Source: Neomoorella thermoacetica
GTDB lineage: Bacteria; Bacillota; DSM-521; Neomoorellales; Neomoorellaceae
Reading direction: 5' to 3'
Length of the DNA: 64,000 nucleotides
Assembly (NCBI RefSeq): GCF_001875325.1
Contig: NZ_MDDC01000015.1
Location: 1-64,000, forward strand
This document shows positions 9,227-17,584 of the stretch, one piece after another. The notes beneath the pieces were generated by a model that did not search any database, was not told where the DNA came from, and saw nothing but the letters and a program-made list of their open reading frames with translations. Position numbers and translations under genes: made by a program. Positions within the stretch are counted from its first letter, which is position 1. Each line of letters opens with the position of its first letter.

Positions 9227-9616
9227 TTACCCGGGTGGCTCTCGTCCCCGCCCGAGAAGCTCATCCAGGAGTGCCCGGAGCTCCTGCTCCTGCATGCCCA
9301 CCCGCCTGGCTTCCTGGATGGCGGCCTGGAGGTGTTCCTTTACCCGGGCCTGCTTTAAGGAGGTTACCAGCTCCGGCCGGACCCCGGCGACAAAGGTCCC
9401 CAGGCCCGGACGGGTGATAATCAGGCCTTCCTTTTCCAGCTCCAGGTAGGCGCGTTTGGTGGTGATCATACTGGTGGTCAGCTCTTTAGCCAGCTCGCGG
9501 ATGGAGGGCAGCTGGCTGCCAGGGGGCAGTTCACCAGCCAGGATTTTGGCCCGCACCTGCTCCACGATTTGTTGGTAAAGGGGGACCGGGTTCCGGGGTG
9601 AAATGGAAAATAGCAT
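9227..9616 (-). CDS. GntR-family regulator, YtrA subfamily
   Basis: A 129-residue protein, the usual size of YtrA-type regulators. It has an N-terminal winged helix-turn-helix (about 5-75, with PSIRELAKELTTSMITTKRA as recognition region) and a short C-terminal helical dimerisation tail but no large ligand domain. It precedes the ABC exporter genes and most likely represses them; an inverted TGTATA/TATACA pair lies upstream at 9667-9685. A paralogue at 34749-35129 heads an equivalent cassette. Confidence 0.88.
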   Translation of the reverse strand: MLFSISPRNPVPLYQQIVEQVRAKILAGELPPGSQLPSIRELAKELTTSMITTKRAYLELEKEGLIITRPGLGTFVAGVRPELVTSLKQARVKEHLQAAIQEARRVGMQEQELRALLDELLGRGREPPG

Positions 9617-9666
9617 CTTTTTTTACCTGCCCGCTCTATTTTAACCCTATTATCTGTATAGTACCG

Positions 9667-9685
9667 TGTATAATCTATATATACA
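9667..9685. promoter_or_regulatory. Probable operator of the GntR regulator
   Basis: Inverted half-sites TGTATA and TATACA separated by 7 bases, about 50 bases upstream of the regulator start, in a very AT-rich promoter region. The same half-sites occur before the paralogous regulator at 35196-35220 with a 9-base gap. Confidence 0.5.
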
Positions 9686-9746
9686 TTATAGCTAAAAAAA
9701 TAGCCCTGTCAAGGGTGGTGATAACATATCTTGTTCGGCAGCCAAC

Positions 9747-9866
9747 TTACACCCCCACAATTATCTTGAGGGCTTCCCGGTAACGGGGGTAATTTTCGGC
9801 GTACTGGCGGCTTGTTTTTTCAATGAAATCGCTAACTATCAGTGGCCGGCAGTTATAAATAAAGCG
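9747..9866 (-). pseudogene. C-terminal remnant of an unidentified protein gene
   Basis: The minus strand reads 39 residues without a stop, including DFIEKTSRQYAENYPRYREA, ending ALKIIVGV and a TAA. There is no start codon with a ribosome-binding site. A nearly identical tail, FKIIVRV plus TAA, ends at 14046. The two tails suggest copies of one gene family, possibly from a mobile element, but I do not recognise it. Confidence 0.35.
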
Positions 9867-9875
9867 ACCGACTTA

Positions 9876-10358
9876 TTACTTTGAATCGGTCCCTATACAT
9901 AAATCACAGGGTTCGCCCCCGGTTATGGTCAGGAGCTGCTCCACCGTTACCGGCGCTGCCGAATGGGGGCTGCCGGCGGCTATGTAAACCACCGGGAAAC
10001 GCCTGAGGCTGGCGTCGATAAGTATCCGTACCGGCTGTTGCAGGGCGAAGGGGCAGACCCCACCCGGTGGAAAGCCGGTGATGGCCGCCGTAGCCTCCGC
10101 ATCGGCCATCCTCACCTTGCCTTTAGCGCCCAGGTGCTGTTTCAGTCGGCTCTGGCTCACCTTCACGTCCCCGCTGGTCACTACCATCACCGGCTCTTCA
10201 CCGACGAGAAAGAGGATAGACTTGGCGATCTGGCCCACTTCTACGCCTACGGCCCGGGCCGCCATTTCGGCTGTCCGGGTGCTGGCGTCAAATTCGTAGA
10301 TCTCGATGCAATAAGGAAACTGCTCCAGGTACCGGCGCACCCGTTCTACAGGGGTCAT
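9876..10358 (-). CDS. YbaK/EbsC-family aminoacyl-tRNA deacylase
   Basis: A 160-residue single-domain protein of the YbaK/ProX family, which hydrolyses mischarged tRNAs in trans. It shows the family elements VGVEVGQIAKSILFLVGEEP (with the conserved Lys), the DVKVSQSRLKQHLGAKGKVR region and the GFPPGGVCPFAL loop. Length matches the family. Substrate specificity (Cys-, Ala- or Pro-tRNA) cannot be set by eye. It stands alone, with a GGAGGG-type ribosome-binding site before the ATG. Confidence 0.88.
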   Translation of the reverse strand: MTPVERVRRYLEQFPYCIEIYEFDASTRTAEMAARAVGVEVGQIAKSILFLVGEEPVMVVTSGDVKVSQSRLKQHLGAKGKVRMADAEATAAITGFPPGGVCPFALQQPVRILIDASLRRFPVVYIAAGSPHSAAPVTVEQLLTITGGEPCDLCIGTDSK

Positions 10359-10472
10359 TGTATCCCTCCTTCGACGTTTATTAGCACCTGACGTTCTTTA
10401 CGCAGCTTTTGCTGGTGATAGCAAGGCATTAAGTAGTGCAGTCCGGGTACAAAGATTATTCCAGGATAAAAC

Positions 10473-10657
10473 TTAAAAGATACTTTCTACTTGCACTACC
10501 AACCCGGCTATCACCCGCGACCTTACCGTCCCCTGCTGCTCCGCTTCCTGGTCCAGGACGAACTTTTCATTCCGCAAACACAAGACGGCAGGCGGCAATA
10601 ATCCTCATAGGTATACCGCTTCCGGCTTGCCGCCAGTTCCGCCAGGGTTAGGTTCAT
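10473..10657 (-). pseudogene. Uma2-family gene remnant with internal deletion
   Basis: From the ATG at 10655-10657 the minus strand reads LTLAELAASRKRYTYEDYCR, matching the start of the intact Uma2 protein at 21502-22065. After EDYCRLP the homology jumps, in a shifted frame, to the C-terminal KFVLDQEAEQQGTV and VQVESIF. About 370 bases of the middle are missing, including the nuclease-fold core. Similarity to the intact copy continues into both flanks, so this is a duplicated locus that decayed. Confidence 0.85.
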
Positions 10658-10783
10658 CCCCTGCACCTCCTCATCTGGCAGTGAATTTTATTCTTTGGTA
10701 ACTTTTTCTTTATTTTACCTGAGGATTACCCATTGAGCAAGGGAGAACCGCTGGAGCTCTATTCTCAACTAAATGGGAAAGAG

Positions 10784-10807
10784 AAAAAGGCGCCGCAGCG
10801 CCTTTTT
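10784..10807. terminator. Intrinsic terminator, bidirectional
   Basis: Arms AAAAAGGCGC and GCGCCTTTTT around a 4-base loop. It follows the S-layer gene remnant and probably ends leftward transcripts from asrABC as well. Confidence 0.75.
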
Positions 10808-10829
10808 GGAATGTGGTAGCGGCAGGGAT

Positions 10830-11048
10830 ATCACCCCTGTACCTGTGGAACCCCGGCCCGGATGGTTTTCCATCCGAAACCGCGGGTGTCAGGAGTACTT
10901 CCGAAACCGCCAGTGCCTCGGCAGGGACCTCGATTTTAATACCGCTGTTATACTGGTAATCCATACCCTTCATGTTGAGGGTCATGGCCTCCAGGGGCAT
11001 GGCCTCGCCCTGGAATTTAAGCACCAAACTGACCAGATCACTTATCTA
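10830..11048 (-). pseudogene. C-terminal remnant of an S-layer-domain protein
   Basis: The minus strand reads KFQGEAMPLEAMTLNMKG then YNSGIKIEVPAEALA, matching the last 65 residues of the protein at 31605-32996 (KFQGETVPLETMTFHMKV, YNSGVKIQVPAGALA). The original stop is lost and the frame runs on to 10710. Everything upstream of this C-terminal piece is missing, and asrC begins within 72 bases. It is a duplicate that has lost nearly all of its length. Confidence 0.8.
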
Positions 11049-11119
11049 CGAGGTACGTTTCACCTCTCTCCGGTTGCCAGCAGGAATGGCGGTTGTATAA
11101 TGGTAAAATTGCCACACCA

Positions 11120-12103
11120 CTATTTGCTCCACAGCAAATCGCGGTCGTAGCTATAACCGTAAAAGGTCAATTCCCGGGCCACCCGGCCTTTCGGACCCAG
11201 ATTAACACCATCCAGGAGTTCATCTCTAAAGACCTGGTAGCCCGTGCGGTCGACAATATAGCCGACGTGCTCCTTGGGCAGGGAGCGATCAATGTGCCGC
11301 TCAATGTAACGGTAAAGGTTAGAAATTACCTGCAGGACGGCCTTTTCATCGATCCCCTCCAGGAAGTTGGCTGCCAGGCGCGGGCTCTTTTTCCCGGTGC
11401 GACCCAGGGCTACAATCCGGTAGTACCGGCGACCCCTGGTCCAGGCCGCCATGGGACACTGCAGGATACACTCGCCGCAGCCCAGGCAGCGCTTGCGGTC
11501 GCGCTCCACCTGGTAATTGACCAGTTCCAGGGCGCCGACGATAAACTGGCGGCAGTTCTTGACACAGGCCTCACAGGCGATACACCGGCCGGGATCATAC
11601 TCCGGCTCAACCTGGCCGATGATGCCGATGTCCTGGAGGTGGGCCTTGATGCAGTCGTTGGGACAACCGGTGATGGCAATCTTGACGTGGTAGTGGTTGG
11701 GATAGATGAGACCTTCGATTTTTTGCGCCAGGGCCGTGGTGTCAAAGTTGGCAAAGGGGCAGACCCGGCTGCCGATGCAGGCGGTAACGTTCCGGGTGCC
11801 CGCCGCCGGGTAACCGGCCTGGATATTCTCGATGGCCACTCCCAGGGCGGCCTCTTGTTGCAACATAGGTGCCAGCAGCTGGTTTACCTCTGGTACTTTA
11901 TCAAGGGGTATGCCGGGTATTTCAAAACCCTGGCGGGTGGTCAGGTGAACGGTACCGTTGCCGTAACGCCTGGCGATATCCTGAATTAAACTGAGATATT
12001 CAGCCGCCAGGTGGCCGCCGGGTACCCGGAGGCGCAGGGCCGTATAACCCCTGCGGCTGGTAATGCGGTAAGCGTTCTTGATCAATTCTTTCGTATTATA
12101 CAT
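11120..12103 (-). CDS. asrC: Anaerobic sulfite reductase subunit C (siroheme subunit)
   Basis: A 327-residue protein of the sulfite/nitrite reductase fold. It carries the siroheme-[4Fe-4S] ligand set CIGSRVCPF and TGCPNDC (about 109-160), followed by two ferredoxin-type clusters CIACEACVKNC and CLGCGECILQC (about 170-215). It would reduce sulfite to sulfide in the cytoplasm using electrons passed from AsrA and AsrB. The gene is 14 bases downstream of asrB and last in asrABC. All cluster ligands are present, so this subunit looks intact although asrB is interrupted. Confidence 0.92.
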   Translation of the reverse strand: MYNTKELIKNAYRITSRRGYTALRLRVPGGHLAAEYLSLIQDIARRYGNGTVHLTTRQGFEIPGIPLDKVPEVNQLLAPMLQQEAALGVAIENIQAGYPAAGTRNVTACIGSRVCPFANFDTTALAQKIEGLIYPNHYHVKIAITGCPNDCIKAHLQDIGIIGQVEPEYDPGRCIACEACVKNCRQFIVGALELVNYQVERDRKRCLGCGECILQCPMAAWTRGRRYYRIVALGRTGKKSPRLAANFLEGIDEKAVLQVISNLYRYIERHIDRSLPKEHVGYIVDRTGYQVFRDELLDGVNLGPKGRVARELTFYGYSYDRDLLWSK

Positions 12104-12117
12104 GGCTCCCTCCCCCT

Positions 12118-12918
12118 TCAGTCGATCAGGTCCCGGGCCCGGCGATAGTTAAACACCGGCCCTTCCAGGCAAACGTAGACGTCGTTGATCTTGCAGTGGC
12201 CGCATTTGCCCAGGCCGCAGTGCATCCGCCGCTCCAGGGAGACCCAGATCTGCTCCGGTTTGACCTGGCATTTAATAAACTCGGCCACGGTAAATTTAAT
12301 CATCAGGGGCGGCCCAACGACAATGATCCTGGCGTCAGTTTCCAGGGGGATGTCCTTAACGAATTCCGTTACCAGCCCAACTTTACCCGGCCAGCCGGCC
12401 TGGCCCTAATCGACCGTCAGGATGGTGGGAAAAAGGCCCTGCCAGCGCTCAATATCCGTGCGGAACAGGATATCGGCCGGCGTTTTGAAGCCCAGGAGAA
12501 GGTTAAGGCCCGCCAGCTCCCCCGGGTGGCCCGCGTAGTAGTTGATTAAGCCCTTCACTGGGGCTACCCCGGTACCTCCGGCGGCTACTACCAGCTGGTG
12601 CCCGGCAAATTCATCCCGGGGGAAGCCACTGCCATAGGGCCCGCGTAGGTAGACGGTGTCCCCCGGTTTTAGCCGGTGCAGAGCAGTGGTTACCTGGCCC
12701 ACCCGGCGGATAGTTAGCTCGATATAGCCCGGACCAGCGTCGCTGACGGATATGGGTGCCTCCCCAAACCCCGGCAGGGAGAGCTCCACGAACTGCCCCC
12801 ACGCCGGTTCTATATCCGTGGCCAGCTTGAAGGTATAATCCACGGGTGTCTGGGGCTGGATGGCTAAAACCTGCACCGGCACGGGAAGATAAGGATTGGC
12901 AACCTGGCTGGCAATCAC
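12118..12918 (-). pseudogene. asrB: Anaerobic sulfite reductase subunit B, interrupted by an in-frame TAG
   Basis: AsrB passes electrons from NADH through FAD and a [2Fe-2S] cluster to AsrC. The frame starts at a GTG (12916-12918) that overlaps the asrA stop and has GGAGGTG upstream; the first 170 residues hold the FAD/NAD fold. At 12406-12408 a TAG interrupts the same frame right after ILTVD; reading continues as GQAGWPGKVGLVTEF to the C-terminal cluster motif CGLGKCGHC and ends at 12118. There is no frameshift. Total length (266 codons) fits AsrB. The truncated product would lack the [2Fe-2S] cluster. A CAG to TAG change is the simplest origin; sequencing error or readthrough are the alternatives. 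Confidence 0.85.
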
Positions 12919-13928
12919 GCCCCGGCACCTCCGTTCATTAACTGGCTTAAAGTATTGACACAGCGGGCGAGGGAGATGTATTCCGGGCAAACTTCTTCAC
13001 AGCGACCGCAGCCGACGCACATATTGACCCCGAAGCGGCGACGGAAATCATCGATTTTATGGAGGACTTTGAAGCGCATGCGGTCGCCCCGGTCCGCCCG
13101 CACCTGGTGGCCGCCGGCCATATCGGTGAAGCCGTCGATCTGGCAACTCGCCCAGACCCGCCGGCGTTCCCCCCGTTCCGGGTTATCCCGGTAGAATATA
13201 TCCTGGACGGAAAAGCAGCTGCAGGTCGGGCAGGAGAGGGTGCAACGGCCGCAGGCGATACAGCGGGAGCTATATTCCCGCCAGAGTTCGTGTTGAAAAA
13301 GGCTGGTATCTACCCGGTCCGGCACTTTGACGGTCAGGGGATTCTCCTGCACCCATACCGGTTCTACATCAGCCGGCTGGCCGTAGCGCTCTCCCAGGGA
13401 AAGCCAGGGTTCTGCCAGGGCCTGGAGCAGGTAATAACCGCCTTCCGGGCGCAGGGCCGCCTGGTGGCCGGCAGGCCTGTTCGTACCCATAGAAACACAG
13501 AAACAGCCCGGGAAGCTCTCCCGGCATTCCATAAGTACAAAATGGGTATGCTGGCGCCGCCGGGCGTAATAGTTGTCCGCTGCGGGGCCGTTTTCCAGGA
13601 AGATTTTGTCCAGGCGGGTAACGGCGTTGAGGTCGCAGGCGCGTAGAAAAACCACAGTTTCCTTTACTTCTGAGGCAGACTCGGTTATTTCCCGGCCGGA
13701 AAAATAAAAGAGTGTCTCTTTAACCGGGAAGAATACTTCCTTGGGCGGGAAAGTCGTCCTGGCATCCCAGGCCAGGTCGGCCAGGCCATTTACCGGGCCA
13801 TAAGTAATTAGATCCGTACCTGCCAGGCGGCCTTTGCCGGCGTAACGTACCGGCCCGTAGATCCAGCGGGTGGTAGCCAGTTCGTCCAGCAGGGACGCCA
13901 ACCCCGCCGGCGTTAATTTGTACCCCAT
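12915..13928 (-). CDS. asrA: Anaerobic sulfite reductase subunit A (ferredoxin-like)
   Basis: A 337-residue iron-sulfur protein with two C-terminal [4Fe-4S] motifs, CIACGRCTLSCPTCSC (about 240) and CVGCGRCEEVCPEY (about 305). It is the electron-entry or transfer subunit of the AsrABC sulfite reductase. Its stop overlaps the asrB start. The promoter region upstream has a TATAAT box and a CRP/FNR-type palindrome in an activating position, consistent with control by anaerobiosis or another CRP-family signal. Confidence 0.92.
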   Translation of the reverse strand: MGYKLTPAGLASLLDELATTRWIYGPVRYAGKGRLAGTDLITYGPVNGLADLAWDARTTFPPKEVFFPVKETLFYFSGREITESASEVKETVVFLRACDLNAVTRLDKIFLENGPAADNYYARRRQHTHFVLMECRESFPGCFCVSMGTNRPAGHQAALRPEGGYYLLQALAEPWLSLGERYGQPADVEPVWVQENPLTVKVPDRVDTSLFQHELWREYSSRCIACGRCTLSCPTCSCFSVQDIFYRDNPERGERRRVWASCQIDGFTDMAGGHQVRADRGDRMRFKVLHKIDDFRRRFGVNMCVGCGRCEEVCPEYISLARCVNTLSQLMNGGAGA

Positions 13929-13984
13929 GTCTCACTCCCCCGAAATTTCTTTTTACCAAATCAGACGATTGCCTGCCGATTCTT

Positions 13985-14025
13985 ATTATAAGTTTTAAAT
14001 AACCCCGTAAAAATGATCTATATCA
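13985..14025 (-). promoter_or_regulatory. asr promoter with CRP/FNR-type activator site
   Basis: On the minus strand TATAAT lies at 13990-13985. A perfect dyad TGAT-CTAT-ATCA lies at 14014-14025, centred about 41 bases upstream of the start expected from that -10 box. No good -35 box is present. This geometry is that of class II activation by CRP/FNR-family proteins. Confidence 0.6.
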
Positions 14026-14286
14026 CAAACCACCCCGTTCACAACTTATACCCTCACAATTATCTTGAATACTCAGGAGGCCCGGGGTAGCAAAGCGCCT
14101 TCCCACCGGTGAAAAACCCCCGGTATCCTTCCCGCCATAACAAAAGCGGCCACCAGGGCTGTCGCAACAGGAAGTAGACTTTGACACCACGGCGGGCGTT
14201 TTTCTATGGCCAGGGGCTAAACCTCCTGCAAAACCTTCCTCTCCCGGCAAAAATTACGCTGCCCAAACTTATACTTTCTTAATCTT
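14026..14286. other. Intergenic region between divergent asr and LysM genes
   Basis: Contains at 14046-14069 (minus strand) a short tail FKIIVRV plus TAA resembling the end of the remnant at 9747. The remainder shows no coding potential or RNA structure that I can name. Confidence 0.35.
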
Positions 14287-14315
14287 TTGCCGCCACTTTT
14301 ATGTTTTAATATTAG
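14287..14315 (+). promoter_or_regulatory. Promoter of the LysM/beta-lactamase-fold gene
   Basis: TTGCCG and TATTAG separated by 17 bases, 37 bases upstream of the start codon. Confidence 0.5.
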
Positions 14316-14351
14316 AGGGACAAGTCCGATCCATTCTCAGGAGGTGCTTTG

Positions 14352-15353
14352 ATGTTCCGGCGTAATACTTTAAAGCTCCTTATTATTGTTATGGCTCTCG
14401 TGGCTATCATAGCCTCTCCCCTGGTGGCCTGGGCCTTCAACTACCAGGTCCAGCCGGGCGACTCCCTGTGGTCCATTGCCCGGCGTTTTGGCACCAGCGT
14501 AGCCGACTTGAAGTCCAGCAGTAATCTAATTAGCGACGTTATCTATCCGGGCCAGAATCTCTATATCCCCGACGGGTCTCCGTCACGTACCCCTGATTAT
14601 ACCAAACTGCAGCAGCAGATCCAGAACTACCTGGCTGATAAACCCGGAACCTATGGCATTTATTTTAAAGATCTGGCCACCGGTCAATCCTTTGGCATCA
14701 ATGCTGACACTCCCCTGCCGGCAGCCAGCACCGTGAAACTACCGGCCGTTCTCTTCATCAATAGCCTGGTGGACCGGGGAATCCTGGACTGGCAGCAAAA
14801 GCTTACCTACAACAGTGCCACCGATTACCAGGGCGGTAGCGGCATCCTGCAATTCAGCGTCAAGGACGGGGATCAATTCACCCTGCGCACCTTGACGACC
14901 CTGGCGATTACTGTTAGCGACAACATTGCTTACAATATGCTGCGCAATTTCGTCGGCCAGGGTAGCATCGCCAGTTATATGCAGAGCCTGGGCGGCCGGA
15001 CCGTCTTCCCCAGCGGGCAGAACCTGAGTACTGCCCGGGATATGGCTACTTATATCCAGGCTGCCCTGGATTCCGCCAATACCAGTGCCAACGGCCGCCG
15101 GCTGCTGGACGATATGGCCAACGGTATTTATAATGAAGGTATTCCTTTGCAGATACCCGCCGGTGTTACCGTAGCCCACAAGGAGGGCTTCGTCTGGGGC
15201 AGCCCCGGTGACGTGGGCGTGGTCTTTGGCTCCCGGCCCTTCATTGTCACCGTCCTGTCTCAGGGCGTCGCCGACCCGGACCAGGGATTCGCCACCGTCG
15301 CTACCGTTACTAGGATGATGTACGACTACCAGGAAAACCTGGGCGGCAATTAA
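14352..15353 (+). CDS. Secreted LysM protein with class A beta-lactamase-like domain
   Basis: A 333-residue exported protein with an N-terminal signal/anchor segment, a LysM peptidoglycan-binding domain (about 33-78, YQVQPGDSLWSIARRFGTSV) and a beta-lactamase2-type serine hydrolase domain. The active-site elements S-x-x-K (STVK) and SDN (VSDN) are present, but the KTG box reads KEG (AHKEGF). This could be a wall-bound carboxypeptidase or other peptidoglycan enzyme rather than a true beta-lactamase. I start at the ATG at 14352, which has GGAGGTG 5-6 bases upstream. Confidence 0.85.
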   Translation: MFRRNTLKLLIIVMALVAIIASPLVAWAFNYQVQPGDSLWSIARRFGTSVADLKSSSNLISDVIYPGQNLYIPDGSPSRTPDYTKLQQQIQNYLADKPGTYGIYFKDLATGQSFGINADTPLPAASTVKLPAVLFINSLVDRGILDWQQKLTYNSATDYQGGSGILQFSVKDGDQFTLRTLTTLAITVSDNIAYNMLRNFVGQGSIASYMQSLGGRTVFPSGQNLSTARDMATYIQAALDSANTSANGRRLLDDMANGIYNEGIPLQIPAGVTVAHKEGFVWGSPGDVGVVFGSRPFIVTVLSQGVADPDQGFATVATVTRMMYDYQENLGGN

Positions 15354-15413
15354 ACAATAACTGCATCTCCGGTACGCCTTAGGAAAAGCTTGAAGGGTGA
15401 GTGATCTAGCAGG

Positions 15414-15457
15414 AAAAGCCCCCGGTGGCGCCTTAAAGGCGCAGCCGGGGGCTTTTT
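15414..15457. terminator. Strong bidirectional terminator
   Basis: AAAAGCCCCCGG and CCGGGGGCTTTTT arms enclosing a second nested stem (GGCGCC...GGCGC). It lies between the convergent LysM and flavoprotein genes. Confidence 0.85.
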
Positions 15458-15491
15458 GTTGGCGTGAGGGGCGGGAGATATAGACGCAAAG

Positions 15492-17498
15492 TTAGAGGTT
15501 GCGCGCGACCTCGTAACCCTCCCAGATGGCCGCCAGGATATTCCTGGGTTCCCGGGAGTCGCCGATGAGGTAGACGTTAGGTAGCTTGCCCCGCAGGGCG
15601 TGGTAAAGCTTCTGGTCGGCAGCAAACCCCACGGCAAGGACGATTGTATCGGCCGGCAGGGGGCTGCGCTGGTAGGTTTTACCGATGAGGGTCACCCCGT
15701 CGTCGGTTACCTCCAGGACGCTGGTCTCAGTCAGCCATTTGACGCCGTTCATTTTTAGCAAATCCAGGAGCATCATCCGGTTCATATAGGGAACGGGGAT
15801 GCCGGCCCGCATCAGGTCATCCAGGATCTCAATGATGGTGACGTCCTTGCCCTGCTGGGCCAGCCAGAGGGCCGTTTCACACCCGGCCAGCCCGCCGCCG
15901 ATAATAACAACCCTGTCCCCGGCCTGCTTTTTACCCAGGAGGAGGTCGGAAACCGTTGTCACCTTATCTTTATTCACGCCCGGTATATCGGGAATGGCCG
16001 GCGTGGAACCGGTGGCCACGACGACTACATCAGGGTTTTTCTCCTCTACGAACTCCGGCGTCACTTCCTGGTTCAGGTTGATCTCGACCTTCAATTCCCC
16101 AAGCTCGGTCTTGTACCACTCCACCAGGCGGCCGTCGTCAGCCTTGAAATCCGGTACCGCAGCCTCGACGACATGGCCACCCAGGCGGTCGCTTTTCTCG
16201 TAAAGGCTTACCCTGTGCCCCCGCAGTGCGGCCACCCGGGCCGCCTCCATACCGGCCACCCCGCCGCCGATAACCATGACCTGTTTGGCTTCCGGCGCCC
16301 GGCTGATGGCGTATTCCTCCTCCCGGCCGCAGGCCGGGTTCACCGTACAGGAGAGGGGCCGTCCCAGGAAGCCCCGTCCCAGGCAACCATCGTGGCAGCC
16401 AATACAGGGCCGGATATTCTTGCTCCTCCCGGTCATGACCTTGTTAACCCAGTAAGGATCCGTGAGGAGGCCGCGGCCGATGGCGATCATATCGGCCTGG
16501 CCCTTGACCAGGGCCTCCTCTGCCAGCTCCGGTATCTCCAGCCTGCCGGCCACGATCACCGGTACCTTCACCACTTCCTTTAACCTCTGGGTGAGGGGCA
16601 GGTAGCAGCCGTGCTTCTGGTAAACCGGCGGGTGGGCCCAGTACCAGGCGTCGTAAGAACCGGCGTCGGCATCAAAGCCGTCATAACCAGCTTCTTCGAG
16701 GATCCTGGCTGCCGCCAGGGCTTCTTCCACATCCCGGCCCTTTTCCTGGAAGTTCTCCCCGGGCAAACCGCCCTGGCGCAAGTCTTTGATGTAGTTCTTA
16801 ATACTGAACCGCAACACCACAGGAAAATCTTTGCCCACCCTATGTTTAATAGCGCGGACGATTTCAATGGGAAAGGTCAGCCTGTCCTCTAAAGCACCGC
16901 CGTATTTATCACCCCTCCTGTTAAACAGGGCAATAGTGAACTGGTCAAGGAGATAGCCTTCGTGCATGGCATGGATCTCCACCCCGTCAAAGCCGGCTTC
17001 CACGGCGATCTCCGCCGCTTCGGCGGCCCGTCGGACCAGGGTCTCCACTTCTGCCGTCGTCAATTCCCGGCAGGTTATGGAGGGATCCCAGAAATTAGGG
17101 ATGGCTGACGGTGCCACCGGTTGACCCTCGAGCAAAATGGGAGCCGCCACCCGTCCGAAGCCCATGGTCAGCTGCAGGAAAATTTTAGTATCGTAGGCAT
17201 GAACCCTTTCCGTCAGTTCGGCTGCCGTAGCGATAAAGTGAAGGGGGCTCGTAGTTGCCACCGGGACCGCCCCGGCCTTGAATTTCTCGATCTCGTTATC
17301 GACTTTGGTAACGCTGGTGATGATCAGCCCGGTGCCGCCCTTAGCCCTCTCCACGTAGTAGTCAACCACTCGCTTGGAGAAGCAGCCGTCCTGGGTGGCC
17401 AGGCCCAGGACACCCATGGGGGCCATGGCAATCTTGTTCTTAATCTCCACCTTGCCAATCTTGATCGGCTCAAAAAGTCTGGTATAGGCTACCACCAC
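15492..17498 (-). CDS. Old-yellow-enzyme-type NADH:flavin oxidoreductase (enoate/dienoyl-CoA reductase family)
   Basis: A 668-residue multi-domain flavoprotein. Residues about 1-345 form the FMN-binding TIM barrel; a four-cysteine [4Fe-4S] site follows (CIGCHDGC then C-V-N-P-A-C); the C-terminal part has two dinucleotide folds, VIGGGVAGMEAARVA and VVIIGGGLAGCETAL. This is the layout of 2-enoate reductase, 2,4-dienoyl-CoA reductase (FadH) and related enzymes that pass hydride from NAD(P)H through FAD, FeS and FMN to an activated double bond. The substrate is unknown. It is divergent from an ECF transporter and desulfidase cluster. Confidence 0.88.
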   Translation of the reverse strand: MVVAYTRLFEPIKIGKVEIKNKIAMAPMGVLGLATQDGCFSKRVVDYYVERAKGGTGLIITSVTKVDNEIEKFKAGAVPVATTSPLHFIATAAELTERVHAYDTKIFLQLTMGFGRVAAPILLEGQPVAPSAIPNFWDPSITCRELTTAEVETLVRRAAEAAEIAVEAGFDGVEIHAMHEGYLLDQFTIALFNRRGDKYGGALEDRLTFPIEIVRAIKHRVGKDFPVVLRFSIKNYIKDLRQGGLPGENFQEKGRDVEEALAAARILEEAGYDGFDADAGSYDAWYWAHPPVYQKHGCYLPLTQRLKEVVKVPVIVAGRLEIPELAEEALVKGQADMIAIGRGLLTDPYWVNKVMTGRSKNIRPCIGCHDGCLGRGFLGRPLSCTVNPACGREEEYAISRAPEAKQVMVIGGGVAGMEAARVAALRGHRVSLYEKSDRLGGHVVEAAVPDFKADDGRLVEWYKTELGELKVEINLNQEVTPEFVEEKNPDVVVVATGSTPAIPDIPGVNKDKVTTVSDLLLGKKQAGDRVVIIGGGLAGCETALWLAQQGKDVTIIEILDDLMRAGIPVPYMNRMMLLDLLKMNGVKWLTETSVLEVTDDGVTLIGKTYQRSPLPADTIVLAVGFAADQKLYHALRGKLPNVYLIGDSREPRNILAAIWEGYEVARNL

Positions 17499-17584
17499 AG
17501 TTAACCTCCCGTTTTTCCTGGTATTAGGTATTTACTAAATTTATTGTGCACCAATACCAGCCAATTATTAGTACCCTTATATTT

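Noticed and set aside
12406-12408. Pyrrolysine codon in asrB
   Set aside because: AsrB is not a known pyrrolysine protein, no Pyl genes are in the window and the position follows a non-catalytic loop; a nonsense mutation or error is simpler.
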